Positions 26,331-35,696 of a DNA stretch of 64,000 nt are shown here, piece after piece (the stretch's first letter is position 1; every line of letters begins with the position of its first letter). The stretch spans positions 124,001 to 188,000 of the forward strand of contig JAFDYQ010000004.1 in assembly GCA_018267365.1 (NCBI GenBank), read 5' to 3'. The position numbers were made by a program, and so were the translations under genes. Below the pieces are notes generated by a model. It did not search any database and was not told the origin of the DNA. It worked only from the letters and a program-made list of their open reading frames with translations. Origin of the DNA: Bacteroidota bacterium. Its GTDB lineage: Bacteria > Bacteroidota > Bacteroidia > Chitinophagales > LD1.

Positions 26331-26825
26331 CTATTTGTCTAGCAGGACTGTTATTCTTTCTGCCATACCCGGGCTGTCCCACTTTTGCGCATTGACCTGG
26401 CTGTAAACTTTCTGGCCGGTGGCATTATAGATATAGTTAGTAGGATAAGTATAGATGCCTACGTCATGCAGGCTTTGTACGTGGAGGAATACGAGCCTGC
26501 CGCCATATAGTATATCGAGAGCCTGCAGCTTTTCTACCGGATCATCTGAGATGCAAACTACGGTCAGATGCCGGTCACTGAGCTGATCATGTAGCACGGC
26601 CAGGTCGGGTAGCTCCTTCATACAAGGGCCGCACCAGGTAGCAAAAAAAGAAACAAAAAGCGGCCTGCCACTGTAGGCTCCCAATGAAGCAGGCTGGCCT
26701 CGTAGATCTGTGACAGCTATAGCTGGTATGTCTACAGCAGGAGGGATATGGTATCTTTTATAAAAAAATACTCCCACCAGCCCAGAAGCGAGGAAAAAGA
26801 TTATTGCAGTAAGACGTCCACGCAT
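26331..26825 (-). CDS. TlpA-family thioredoxin-like protein
   Basis: 164 residues. An N-terminal membrane anchor (5-22) is followed by a periplasmic thioredoxin fold with FFATWCGPCMKELPDL (redox CxxC) and the cis-Pro region TYPTNYIYN. Reduces or oxidises periplasmic disulphides, often in cytochrome c or metalloprotein maturation. Starts 1 bp before the pyrophosphatase stop, so it is probably transcribed with it. Convergent with the WecD-like gene. Confidence 0.87.
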   Translation of the reverse strand: MRGRLTAIIFFLASGLVGVFFYKRYHIPPAVDIPAIAVTDLRGQPASLGAYSGRPLFVSFFATWCGPCMKELPDLAVLHDQLSDRHLTVVCISDDPVEKLQALDILYGGRLVFLHVQSLHDVGIYTYPTNYIYNATGQKVYSQVNAQKWDSPGMAERITVLLDK

Positions 26826-26826
26826 A

Positions 26827-27453
26827 TCAATCTACATCTACGTATTTGTGACGATAGTCTGCCTGGCTGCGACGAATGACCTCAAATGCCTCCTCACGAC
26901 CGTAGATAGCATCTATTTGTACGCGATTGGCATCTTCATTCGGATTTTTCTTGTAGGTCAGGAAATAATGCTTCAGACGGGTGAGTATGGCATCGTTTAC
27001 GTCAGTGACATCTGTCCACTTGCCATAAACCTCATCTCCTTTCATGATGGCTATGATCTTATCATCTGCCTGATTTTGATCTATCATGCGAAAACCACCT
27101 ATGGGCATAGCCTGCACGAGAATACCTCCTCGGGCTATGATCTTCTCTGTGAGGACTATGATATCCAAGGGGTCCTGATCACCTATCACGCCTTGCCTAC
27201 CGGTTTTCTCCATGCAATAGTTGCCTACCTCTATATCACAAAAAGTCCGTGGCAGAAAACCGTATAGTGCCGGGAAGACATTAGAGAATTGCTGCGGCCG
27301 GTCTACTTTGAGTATGCCTGATGGCTTGTCTACTTCATATTTGATCGTATCAGTCGGTACGATCTCTATGAAGCAAGTACATGTTTCCGGTGCTTTTTCG
27401 CCTATGTCTACCCCGTGCCAGGGATGGAGTTGAAATTTGAGATGTTCGTTCAT
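26827..27453 (-). CDS. ppa: Inorganic pyrophosphatase, family I
   Basis: 208 residues from MNEHLKFQLHPWHG (27453). Signature DQDPLDI (metal-binding aspartates) preceded by YGFLPRT and followed by DDKIIAI. The conserved E...K...YE opening is present as FIEIVPTDTIKYEVDK. Hydrolyses pyrophosphate in the cytosol and so pulls nucleotide-sugar and tRNA charging reactions. The upstream in-frame codons are an out-of-frame read of a glycine-rich tail and are not coding for this protein. Confidence 0.93.
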   Translation of the reverse strand: MNEHLKFQLHPWHGVDIGEKAPETCTCFIEIVPTDTIKYEVDKPSGILKVDRPQQFSNVFPALYGFLPRTFCDIEVGNYCMEKTGRQGVIGDQDPLDIIVLTEKIIARGGILVQAMPIGGFRMIDQNQADDKIIAIMKGDEVYGKWTDVTDVNDAILTRLKHYFLTYKKNPNEDANRVQIDAIYGREEAFEVIRRSQADYRHKYVDVD

Positions 27454-27469
27454 TATGCCACTTTTTTTG

Positions 27470-28294
27470 CTACCAACTGCTGCCAGCCCCGCCTCCGCCG
27501 CTATCTCCACCACCGAAGCCGCCAAAGCCGCCACCGCCTCCCCAGCTATCTCCGTCGCTGCTGCTGCCGCCACCGCTGCTCAGCGCACCCAGTAGAAACC
27601 ACGGAAGAGAAGAACCGGCGCTGGAATAGGTGCGACCGTTATTGCCACCACTGAAAAACGAAAAAAAGAGAATAATGACAATAACCGCCAGAACGATCCA
27701 GCCTACATTAAACCCAGACCCATCATCTTGGGGCTCATCATTTTTAAATTCACCTTTCAGTGCAGACTGGATATCATCTATACCGGCATTGATGCCGCCC
27801 GCATAGTCACCTTCTTTAAATTTTGGTTTGATCGTATATTCTGTGATACGTTTGCAGATCGCATCAGGCAGAGCACCCTCTACTCCGCGACCCGTACCAA
27901 GAAACATGGTCCGGTCTTCCTTGGCCACCAGCAGGAGTACTCCATTATCTTTATCCTTCTGACCTATGCCCCACTCATGCATCAGCTCAGTAGCATACTG
28001 AGCCCGATCTGCACCATCCAGTGTCGTGATGATGACGACAGCTATCTGCGTAGATGTTTCCTTCTCATACTGCACTAGCCGGCTTTCCAGAGCGTCTGCG
28101 TCTGCACTGCTGAGCATACCGGCATAGTCATTGACCAGGCGAGGGGGATTGGGTCTCGCAGGCAGCTTGATATCTTGTGCCGATACTGTGCCCCACAGGG
28201 ATATGAGTAACACGCAGAGGAGAGTCCAGGCTTGCTTGAGCCCGGTCCAGCTATATATCGCACGTGGTATCCTGTTAGCCTTCACTGATATCAT
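27470..28294 (-). CDS. TPM-domain (YgcG-like) membrane protein with glycine-rich tail
   Basis: 274 residues. A signal or TM segment (about 20-40), then a TPM domain with VNDYAGMLSSADADALESRL, TQIAVVIITTLDG, NGVLLLVAKEDRTMFLGTGRG and AGINAGIDDI. A second TM segment (about 205-220) is followed by a low-complexity Gly/Ser tail ending GGGDSGGGGAGSSW, as in YgcG/Psb32-type proteins. Function uncertain. TPM proteins are linked to membrane-protein quality control. Forms a unit with the next TPM gene and lemA. Confidence 0.83.
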   Translation of the reverse strand: MISVKANRIPRAIYSWTGLKQAWTLLCVLLISLWGTVSAQDIKLPARPNPPRLVNDYAGMLSSADADALESRLVQYEKETSTQIAVVIITTLDGADRAQYATELMHEWGIGQKDKDNGVLLLVAKEDRTMFLGTGRGVEGALPDAICKRITEYTIKPKFKEGDYAGGINAGIDDIQSALKGEFKNDEPQDDGSGFNVGWIVLAVIVIILFFSFFSGGNNGRTYSSAGSSLPWFLLGALSSGGGSSSDGDSWGGGGGFGGFGGGDSGGGGAGSSW

Positions 28295-28712
28295 TGCTCA
28301 GTTCATTTTTATCTCCTGCATAGTACGGGAAATATTTCTTCAGCTGGTAGCCCGCTTCTTCAATACCCTGTATCACGCCGTCAGCATATTTCTGTTGGCG
28401 AAAAAAGACTGTCATTTTCTCGACCGTAGTATCCCAGAAATCTGAAGGGACAACCTCATTGATACCCTTATCACCTATCACTGCCAGCTTCCGGTCTTGC
28501 CAGGCTACGTAGATTAATACGCCGTTTCGCAGAACGGTTTTCCGCATTCCCAGTTTGTGAAAAACATCAGCCGCACGATCCAGTACAAGACCTGCACATG
28601 CAGGCTCTATATGTACACGTATCTCCCCTGATGTCAATTTTTCAGCGCGGCCTATGGCATCTATTATACGCCGGCGCTCCGAAGAAGAGAAAATATGTTT
28701 TTTGAAAAGCAC
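28275..28712 (-). CDS. TPM-domain protein
   Basis: 145 residues without a signal peptide. SERRRIIDAIGRAEKLTSGEIRVHIEP, RNGVLIYVAWQDRKLAVIGDKGI and YADGVIQGIEEAGYQLKKYFP give the TPM fold. Overlaps the downstream YgcG-like gene by 20 bp and follows lemA by 9 bp, the standard lemA-TPM-TPM order in Bacteroidota. Confidence 0.83.
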   Translation of the reverse strand: MLFKKHIFSSSERRRIIDAIGRAEKLTSGEIRVHIEPACAGLVLDRAADVFHKLGMRKTVLRNGVLIYVAWQDRKLAVIGDKGINEVVPSDFWDTTVEKMTVFFRQQKYADGVIQGIEEAGYQLKKYFPYYAGDKNELSNDISEG

Positions 28713-28721
28713 GATCGCTGC

Positions 28722-29300
28722 TTAAAATTTCACTGTTGGGGCCTTTTCGCTGCCGGGCTCAGCCTGGAAGTATCCCTTAGGCGTGAAGCCAAACATTTTG
28801 GCGGTCAGTACAGCGGGAAACTGGCTGATATAGGCATTGTAGTCATTCACAGACTCATTGAAGCGGTTACGCTCTGTATTGATGCGATTCTCCGTACCCT
28901 CTAGTTGCGCTTGCAGCTCTATAAAGCCTTGATTGGCCTTCAGGTCAGGATACTGCTCCACAGTGACTAGTAAACGGGAGAGAGAGCCCTTTAACTCATT
29001 CTGCGCAGCCTGAAATTTTTGAATGTCTTCTTCAGAGAGTTTGCTGGCATCTACTTGTACGCTGGTAGCTTTTGCACGTGCTTCGATGACCTGTGTAAGT
29101 GTCTGTTGCTCGAAGTTTGCCTGCCCCTTTACTGTATTTACCAGGTTTGGCACGAGGTCTGCGCGACGCTGATAGGCAGATTCTACGTTGGCCCACTCTC
29201 GTGATACGGCTTCCCGTTTTTCCACCATAGAGTTGTAGCCGCAAGAAGATAAAGATGCTGCTATGATCATGATACTCAGTAGCCTGAAGATACTTTTCAT
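28722..29300 (-). CDS. lemA: LemA-family lipoprotein
   Basis: 192 residues. Lipobox SSCGYN (Cys20), then the LemA helical core: EWANVESAYQRRADLVPNLVNTVKG, VIEARAKA, LVTVEQYPDLKANQGF and RNRFNESVNDYN. Anchored extracytoplasmic helical bundle of unclear role. Its gene neighbours are the two TPM proteins, with which it probably forms a functional module. Confidence 0.92.
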   Translation of the reverse strand: MKSIFRLLSIMIIAASLSSCGYNSMVEKREAVSREWANVESAYQRRADLVPNLVNTVKGQANFEQQTLTQVIEARAKATSVQVDASKLSEEDIQKFQAAQNELKGSLSRLLVTVEQYPDLKANQGFIELQAQLEGTENRINTERNRFNESVNDYNAYISQFPAVLTAKMFGFTPKGYFQAEPGSEKAPTVKF

Positions 29301-29452
29301 GTATGATTGTGTTTTGGTTTGATGATGTAAAATAGCAAAATAAACGTGATCAGATCTTATCTGACGCTTGTAGCGTGATATAGTCCAGTGATTTGCCGCC
29401 TTCTTTATACTTTAGCATATATCAGTGGACGAAATCCCAAAAAACTTATTGT

Positions 29453-29797
29453 ATGTCAGAACTCATAAACGATTTTAACGACTACCGTACCCGTATGAAT
29501 GAGGTGATCCTGGCCAAGGACAACCTCGTATTAAAGCGCTTCTGGAGCCTGGACAATCAGGCCTATGCAGATGGTGCCTTGCCCTCAAAAACAAAAGAGC
29601 TGCTGGGCCTCGTAGCCTCTATGGTGCTGCGATGTGATGACTGTATCAAATACCATCTGGGAAAAAGTCATGAGGAGGGGGTAAGCACAGAAGAAATGTA
29701 CGAGGTTTTTGCTATAGCCAATCTGATAGGAGGCTCCATCGTGATACCTCATACTCGCAGGGCCGCAGAGTATTGGGAGGAGCTGATAAAAGGCTAA
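29453..29797 (+). CDS. Carboxymuconolactone decarboxylase (CMD/AhpD-like) family protein
   Basis: 114 residues from ATG 29453, the usual CMD length. LGLVASMVLRCDDCIKYHLGKSHEEGVSTEEMYEVF contains the C-x-x-C-x-x-x-H motif of AhpD-like peroxidase partners, so a thiol-dependent redox role is more likely than decarboxylation. Monocistronic by position. The next reading frame downstream is a truncated gene. Confidence 0.87.
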   Translation: MSELINDFNDYRTRMNEVILAKDNLVLKRFWSLDNQAYADGALPSKTKELLGLVASMVLRCDDCIKYHLGKSHEEGVSTEEMYEVFAIANLIGGSIVIPHTRRAAEYWEELIKG

Positions 29798-29805
29798 TAC
29801 AGTAA

Positions 29806-31032
29806 AGGCGTAAAAGGCGAGCAGGAGCTGACAATGGTACAGCCGTAGGTGTCACCACTTTTACCAATGGTGTGCCCACAGCGACCAATCTGAGTACAAT
29901 AGCAAATACCTATATCACTACTGCTGGCTACTACAAAGTATATCTGGTAGTACAAAACGGATGCGGTTCATATACAAGGATCGCCTACATCTACATCGCA
30001 GCCAGCTACCCTTCTTTTACTAATGTCCAAATCAATGGCACAACAGCGACCAGCAACTGCACCCCTGCTACACAGCAGCAAGTATATGCATGCCTGCCTG
30101 TCACACTCACTTTCAATACATCTGCGGCCTATAGGTGGGTGATAGGAGTACAGGCTACCGGGACTTGCAGCACATTCAATTCTGGTACTACATATACATC
30201 CAACCCATCAGGCCTGGACCTTCGTTCACTCATGCCCGGTGGCATATCTGCCACTACTCCTGGTAGCTATATGATCTATGTATCAGCTACAAATAACTGT
30301 GGCACTACTGGCACATGGTATCATGTGAATGTGCTGACGTCACCATCTTCTACGACATCATGTTTCCAGTTTTCTACAAATAATACTTGCTCCGGACTAG
30401 CTGCCGGACTGGGCACTTCATCGTCTCCGATCACAGTATGCTCCAAGGCACCAAAGATATCAGGGTCATGCAGCAGCGGCGGATTTATAGGCGGTAGCGG
30501 CTACTATAGCCTGGTCGTGGACGAATACAACAGTACAGGTACTACTTTGATCCAGAATGTGATCACCTCACTCAATAATCCCGTAGCTAATGCAGCAGAT
30601 ATTGTCTGCCTCAATCTTAATGATTTTACTAATACAGGCAACTACTGGTATGTAAATACCACAGGGTTGAGATACAAGGTACAGTTTACCATAGGTAATG
30701 CTTGTAGCTCATCTACGACTACAGGTTGGTTTAATGACGGTATCGCTGGATGCAAAACATCCTATGATGACGAAACTACAGGTCTGGCTACCGTTACAGA
30801 AGATCATATCGTACTGTATCCAAATCCGTCCAAGGGTGCGGTACATATCAACTTCGGACACAAGAGCAGAGTATCATTCAGGATATTCGATCTGCAGGGA
30901 CAAGAAGTCACTACAGATCTGAAATATGACGAAAATGAGACAATAATCAATACTACAAATTTGGCAAAGAGTATTTATGTCATTAAATTTAATGACGAAA
31001 ACGCTTCTACTGTGCGATTTGCGGTAGAATAA
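29806..31032 (+). pseudogene. 5'-truncated T9SS type A sorting-domain protein
   Basis: The frame is open from 29806 (in-frame stop at 29803) and codes extracellular beta repeats (NLSTIANTYITTAGYYKVYL, TCSTFNSGT). It ends in a T9SS type A sorting domain: IVLYPNPSKGAVHI, then RIFDLQGQEVTTD and a final RFAVE. There is no signal peptide and no plausible start: the first possible codon is GTG at 29872, and the sequence upstream is already repeat-like (DNGTAVGVTTF). T9SS cargo needs a Sec signal, so this looks like the 3' remnant of a larger adhesin. The left break lies only a few bases after the CMD stop codon. Confidence 0.72.
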
Positions 31033-31055
31033 TATGGAGACCTGCTACAAACTTA

Positions 31056-31080
31056 GGAAAGGCCCCCAAAGGGCCTTTCC
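31056..31080. terminator. Perfect 10-bp hairpin after the T9SS fragment
   Basis: Stem GGAAAGGCCC / GGGCCTTTCC with a five-base loop and no T run. It ends 6 bp before the ATG of the next gene, so it would also lie in that gene's leader. Confidence 0.5.
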
Positions 31081-31086
31081 CTACTT

Positions 31087-32901
31087 ATGATGAAGAGCTT
31101 TTTGATATTACCTTTGATATTCTTATCCGCGTTATGCGTAGCGCAGCGTGATACTTTTGTATTTTTTCCGACTTATACTTACATCACAGTAAACGGCTAT
31201 CCGACCAATTTTTGGGAAGATTCCCTACATGATCCTATGTGTATCGGAGATACCATAGAGATAAGGATGAATGCTGATACTGCAGCCGCATATGGCATTG
31301 ACTCTATCAGATTCAAATTTACGCTGGGAGCCTCGGGCACGACTGAGATACGCCAGCTTGTTTCACATGACGCCTATAGTGAACGGTTCGTATTTACTGA
31401 CACCGCCCCCAATCAGGTCTACATTATCAACTATTCATTTTGGTTTCACCATCCTACCTACATGGCTACCAGCTCATCCGGGCAGATCATTGTTGATGCA
31501 AATCCTGTGCGATACTATAGATGGCGTTTCGGCGATCTCATGTATATACAGTGCTGCCATGCTATCGGGCCTCTGATTCTCTCTACATCGGACTCATCTA
31601 TCTGCTACGGAGATACAGCCGCACTGACGGCTACAGGGCCATATATGCATCTACGGTGGAGCACAGGTGATAGTACTAGAAGTATCAGAATCAGCGAGCC
31701 GGGCCCTTATACCAGCATAGCATATGGAGCCTGCCGGTCAGATACACAGTCGATACTCATCAGGCCGCGGTGCCACTGCCCAGTGGCATATACTAAAAGC
31801 GCTGATACTACTATCTGCGCCCAAAGTCTGGCCTATATCTATGCCTCGCTGCCTGCCCGATTCAGGCTAAGGTGGAATACGGGAGATACTGCAGTACGTG
31901 TAAGGGTATCACAAACAGGTACTTACATATTTACAGGCACCTATTATTGTGATACGATAGTGGATAGTATACATGTAATGATGCATGCCCCCTTGACTCC
32001 TATACATAGAGTAAAGGTTAGCTGCTCTGATTCTACTGTGGTTCTCACGGCCAATCGTAGCGGCAATCTCAGCTATAGGTGGATCGCGACAGGAGATACG
32101 TCCTCACAGATCAATGCACATACTTCGGGATCATACCTATGTACGGTGTCTGACCAATGTATCTCCGTTACAGACACATTTGATATTCTGATATCACCGC
32201 TACCTTCCCGGTTATTTAATGATGATACACTTCGGGTGTGTGAGACAGGGTTTCCTGTTATCATCACGCTGGATTCTGCTTATCTGACATATGTGTGGAA
32301 TGGTGCGGCAGGAGGACAATCATTTCTCGCCGACAGTGCGCTGAGCTTGATCGCTACTGTAGGTACAGTTTGCGGTATCGCCAGCGATACCTTGCAGATC
32401 ATCGCACAGCCGCACAGGGATTATCTTTCTGTCACAATTGATACGGCCTGCAACAGCGGTACGGCTGCTATACATCTGGATTATGAAGACCATCCATACA
32501 TTATATGGAGTTCTGGCGGGCATACGGCTGATATCACAGCACCTATACCGTCTTATATCACAGTGATACTTGAGTATCCTTGCGATACCCTGTATCGTGA
32601 TATCATCATACCGGCTTGTACTCATATCGATTGTACTGTCTTTATTCCCAATGCTTTCTCTCCTAACGGTGACGGCATCAATGACGTCTTTCTACCCCTA
32701 TCTGACTGTGAGTATGAGTATTTCCATATGCGCATATATGACAGATGGGGAGAGCTGGTATATAGTACTGACACCTATGCTGGCTGGGATGGGTCATTCA
32801 AGTCTGTCGTGACTCCCGGAGTCTATGTCTATGTGCTGGATTATGGATTCAGAAATGTATCTGGCCAGCATACAAGCAGTAGTATTACGCTTATCAAATA
32901 G
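31087..32901 (+). CDS. Large secreted protein with T9SS type B (CHU_C) sorting domain
   Basis: 604 residues. Signal peptide (MMKSFLILPLIFLSALCVAQ), several PKD/Ig-like repeats with short Cys-containing motifs (SICYGDTAALTATGP, TICAQSLAYIYA), and a C-terminal gliding-associated CHU_C domain: VFIPNAFSPNGDGINDVF, then YDRWGELVYSTDTYAGWDG and ITLIK. Exported by Sec, then across the outer membrane by the type IX system. Probably an adhesin or surface structural protein. It sits next to the element attachment site on the chromosomal side. Confidence 0.88.
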   Translation: MMKSFLILPLIFLSALCVAQRDTFVFFPTYTYITVNGYPTNFWEDSLHDPMCIGDTIEIRMNADTAAAYGIDSIRFKFTLGASGTTEIRQLVSHDAYSERFVFTDTAPNQVYIINYSFWFHHPTYMATSSSGQIIVDANPVRYYRWRFGDLMYIQCCHAIGPLILSTSDSSICYGDTAALTATGPYMHLRWSTGDSTRSIRISEPGPYTSIAYGACRSDTQSILIRPRCHCPVAYTKSADTTICAQSLAYIYASLPARFRLRWNTGDTAVRVRVSQTGTYIFTGTYYCDTIVDSIHVMMHAPLTPIHRVKVSCSDSTVVLTANRSGNLSYRWIATGDTSSQINAHTSGSYLCTVSDQCISVTDTFDILISPLPSRLFNDDTLRVCETGFPVIITLDSAYLTYVWNGAAGGQSFLADSALSLIATVGTVCGIASDTLQIIAQPHRDYLSVTIDTACNSGTAAIHLDYEDHPYIIWSSGGHTADITAPIPSYITVILEYPCDTLYRDIIIPACTHIDCTVFIPNAFSPNGDGINDVFLPLSDCEYEYFHMRIYDRWGELVYSTDTYAGWDGSFKSVVTPGVYVYVLDYGFRNVSGQHTSSSITLIK

Positions 32902-32976
32902 TATATGAATATCATACTTAGAGGGTTGAATATTAAATATCAGGAACTAAAGTGGATTTGCGAATTACTTGAGCAA

Positions 32977-33013
32977 ACAAAAAGCGGTTAGGACTTTGCA
33001 TCGCTAACCGCTT
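32977..33013 (-). terminator. Bidirectional hairpin terminator of the tRNA remnant
   Basis: Stem AAGCGGTTAG (32982-32991) pairs with CTAACCGCTT (33004-33013) around a 12-base loop. On the minus strand it is followed by TTTTTG, so it would terminate the tRNA transcript. On the plus strand GATTTTT follows and could serve the CHU_C gene. Confidence 0.7.
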
Positions 33014-33023
33014 GATTTTTGGG

Positions 33024-33065
33024 TGGTCCCGCCTGGGATCGAACCAGGGACCCTCTGATTATGAG
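33024..33065 (-). tRNA. 3' half of a CAU-anticodon tRNA (attachment site remnant)
   Basis: The minus strand reads anticodon loop CTCATAA, 3' anticodon stem TCAGA, T arm CCTGG-TTCGATC-CCAGG, acceptor strand CGGGACC and discriminator A. The 5' half is missing: sequence beyond 33065 does not pair with TCAGA or the acceptor. The break falls exactly at the anticodon loop, a standard tyrosine-recombinase crossover region. It is probably an att end (att core) with the intact tRNA (Met-type or Ile-CAU) at the other end of the element. Confidence 0.72.
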
Positions 33066-33364
33066 AAGGAATTTGAGGGCATTTTCGCGTTCGCAAATAT
33101 TCCCAAACGCAGCAATAGCAACAATTTGAGTTCATTTGGTCGCATTCGCCGCCATTTGGAACCTGCGTCCACATGCGCATTACATGCGCAAGATTTTTCC
33201 AACAATATTATCGTTAATGACCCGTCATTGACATATCTGCGCGACGATGTAACTAATACATATACAGCAGATTATGTTCATTTGAACAAATTTACGCCCA
33301 TATGAACAAGACGTTTGCGAAAGCATACTGAGGCAAGATTTGTTCACTAAAAAATTCATAGAAA
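33066..33364. other. Intergenic left end of the element, with short repeats
   Basis: No gene. It has the direct repeat ACATGCGCA at 33171-33179 and 33182-33190. TGAACAA occurs at 33283-33289 and 33303-33309, with the inverted copy TTGTTCA at 33340-33346. They lie between the att core and the integrase start, where arm-type integrase sites or integrase operators are expected. Confidence 0.4.
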
Positions 33365-34579
33365 ATGAAGACATTCATAGTACTTTCTCTGGATGCTCGC
33401 AGGCCCAAAAAAGATCAGACCTGCCCGATCCTTTTGAGGATATCTCACTTCGGAAAGATTTCTGCGATCACGCTCGGCATCTACGTCAAGGAGCAGGATT
33501 GGGACGATAACGCGCGACAAATAAGATCCTCTTACAAGGGTTCAGAGTCAGTAGCTCGGCTCAACAACTACCTCCAAAAGAAAAAGGCGGAAGCCATCGA
33601 CCTGGTTGCAAAGCTGGACGACCAGAAGGTGCTCGAAACCCTTTCGGTACTCGACCTCAAAACTCTCATCGAGAGAAAATCTGATTCTCAATCGTTCCTA
33701 TCATTCGGCGAAGCGCTGGCGCAGGAGTTCACCGATGCCAACCGCCTTGGCAATGCAAGGTCTTACAAGTGCGCGATAAGCGTGCTTAGGAAATTCAACA
33801 AGGGACACGACCTGTCATTTCGTGAGGTCAATTACTCGTTCCTTACTCAGTTCGAAAATAACCACCTCAAAAAGGGCTATGCCTTAAACGGACTTGCCGC
33901 TTATCTCCGTACTATCCGGGCGATCTACAACGAGGGTATACGGCGCAAAATGGTGGACAAGGAACTGTACCCATTTGATACGTATTCAATCCGCACGACC
34001 AAGACGCGCAAAAGGGCGATCAGTATGGAATCAATCAAGGCCATCCAAGCCCTCGACATAGATTCAAAAAGTCACTTGTACAACGCACGCAATTTCTTCA
34101 TGGCAAGCTTCTACATGAGAGGCATATCCTACACCGACCTCGCGCACCTCAAGGTCTCCGACATAATCGACGGCAGAATATTCTACGACAGGCAAAAGAC
34201 AGACAAGCCTTACGACATCAATATTACTACTGAATTGCAGGCGATACTCGACCTGTATCTGCCAGGAAAGAAGCTTTCGGACTTCATCTTTCCCATCATC
34301 ACTCATACGGAACTAAAGGCGCAATATGATGAGGTGCAGGCGAAGCGCAAGAGATTCAACGCCAATCTTCGGCGCATCGCAAAGCTATGCGGCATCACTG
34401 AGAATCTGACGAGCTATGTAAGCCGCCACAGCTTCGCTACACGCGCAAAGAACCTCGGAGTGCCTATAGCGGCCATTTCCGACATGCTCGGTCACTCTGA
34501 TACAAAAACCACCGAGGTATACCTGAGCGGGCTTTCGAGCGACATCATGGACGACTTTCACAAAAAGATCATTGAATAA
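33365..34579 (+). CDS. int: Tyrosine recombinase/integrase (Bacteroidota ICE type)
   Basis: 404 residues. N-terminal arm-DNA-binding domain (about 1-90; PKKDQTCPILLRISHFGK), SAM-like core-binding domain (about 100-200) and catalytic domain with MRGISYTDLAHL (first Arg), YVSRHSFATRAKNLGVPIAAI (R-H pair) and LGHSDTKTTEVYLSG (His and nucleophilic Tyr). Cuts and rejoins DNA at att sites. Its place 300 bp from the tRNA remnant and pointing inward makes it the likely enzyme that inserted the element there. Confidence 0.93.
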   Translation: MKTFIVLSLDARRPKKDQTCPILLRISHFGKISAITLGIYVKEQDWDDNARQIRSSYKGSESVARLNNYLQKKKAEAIDLVAKLDDQKVLETLSVLDLKTLIERKSDSQSFLSFGEALAQEFTDANRLGNARSYKCAISVLRKFNKGHDLSFREVNYSFLTQFENNHLKKGYALNGLAAYLRTIRAIYNEGIRRKMVDKELYPFDTYSIRTTKTRKRAISMESIKAIQALDIDSKSHLYNARNFFMASFYMRGISYTDLAHLKVSDIIDGRIFYDRQKTDKPYDINITTELQAILDLYLPGKKLSDFIFPIITHTELKAQYDEVQAKRKRFNANLRRIAKLCGITENLTSYVSRHSFATRAKNLGVPIAAISDMLGHSDTKTTEVYLSGLSSDIMDDFHKKIIE

Positions 34580-34653
34580 TCTTAGCCGCAGAGATGCGGC
34601 TTTTACATTTATGATGCACATTCTTAATTAACTTTGATTTCCAAAAGCTTGAC

Positions 34654-35580
34654 ATGACACCTCAGGAAAAATACCTCGTGCACCATCCTTTGTTTAAGGA
34701 CATGACATTCGATCAGTTTTGTAATAAGCTGCCTGTTATTTATTTCAAACCTAATGTTCATGAAGACGTACTGAAAAACTTTGACGTGATAGATCATCTG
34801 CTAGCTCACAGTTATTACGACTATAGGTTCATAGACGAGGCCTTCAACAAGGCTCTTGCAACATTAGAAATGGCAATGAACTTCCGTTATAACGAGCTCA
34901 ACAAGAAGTATCACAAGGTACAGTTTGCCAAACTGGCTCAGTTCCTCATTAAAAAAAATCAATTTGACAGTCATGAGGAAACCTTAGACTACTATCGAGA
35001 GATGAGGAACCATCATACCCACCCTAAATTACACAGCTTCGCCGGCTCTTTTTTATGGAATCATTTTGAGCGCGTGGCCATTCTGATCAACGAGATGTAC
35101 GACGACACTGATTTGCGGATTGCCAGAAAAAATCTGTGGACTGATACGACGGCAAAACTGACGGCTTCGAAGCTTTGCAGTCCGGCAGTGATCAAAGCGA
35201 AGCAAGGCGATATTTTGGCCTACAGGGTCAAATTAGTTTTTGTCGATAATAAATCTGTTCCACACAAATATCATTTCTCCTATACTCCACTTTTCGATCA
35301 CCAGCCCATCGGCGACCATCACATTCAACATCCTGGCTCAGGAGCATTCTCGCTTCGCGACGTCAATTTCAACTTCGGCACCATGAGTGGATTTGACATT
35401 GATGATGATGGACCGCTGTCGTTAGTTCCTGTGGATAGTGAACCCATAGCCTTCTCAGAGTATGCGAAATGGCATGAGGGATATAAGCAGAGAAAAGAAG
35501 TATACATGTATGAAAATGCCATCAATCATAATGAAGGTCAACTATGGTACTCTCTATTTAAAGAATTTATCAAGAAATAA
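34654..35580 (+). CDS. HEPN-like protein upstream of Gabija genes
   Basis: 308 residues. I do not recognise a named family. The N-terminal 130 residues are helical and contain YREMRNHHTHPK, an R-x4-H motif (R118, H123) with Asn after the Arg, the hallmark of HEPN ribonucleases, preceded by a long helix pair (FNKALATLEMAMNFRYNELNKKY). Residues 160-308 are beta-rich with polar loops. It is 116 bp upstream of gajA, on the same strand, and next to the integrase. An extra RNase effector or an independent abortive-infection gene fits. RNase activity is inference from the motif only. Confidence 0.6.
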   Translation: MTPQEKYLVHHPLFKDMTFDQFCNKLPVIYFKPNVHEDVLKNFDVIDHLLAHSYYDYRFIDEAFNKALATLEMAMNFRYNELNKKYHKVQFAKLAQFLIKKNQFDSHEETLDYYREMRNHHTHPKLHSFAGSFLWNHFERVAILINEMYDDTDLRIARKNLWTDTTAKLTASKLCSPAVIKAKQGDILAYRVKLVFVDNKSVPHKYHFSYTPLFDHQPIGDHHIQHPGSGAFSLRDVNFNFGTMSGFDIDDDGPLSLVPVDSEPIAFSEYAKWHEGYKQRKEVYMYENAINHNEGQLWYSLFKEFIKK

Positions 35581-35696
35581 TCTGCCGCCTAGTACCCATG
35601 CGCATAAACTGTATACTGGATAGATAAGAACTTATTATAAAATGCCTTATTTTGCGGGATCACAGCATCAGTGAAAATCATAAATTTTGAGCCGTT

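Noticed and set aside
27454..27573. N-terminal extension of the pyrophosphatase
   Set aside because: The extra Ala/Glu codons are an out-of-frame read of the TPM protein's glycine-rich tail.
29872..31032. Intact T9SS gene from GTG 29872
   Set aside because: No signal peptide follows, and repeat-like coding sequence continues upstream of this codon.
33012..33305. 97-residue frame starting MIFGWSRLGSNQGPSDYE
   Set aside because: It is the antisense translation of the tRNA remnant and adjoining spacer, a well-known false ORF type.
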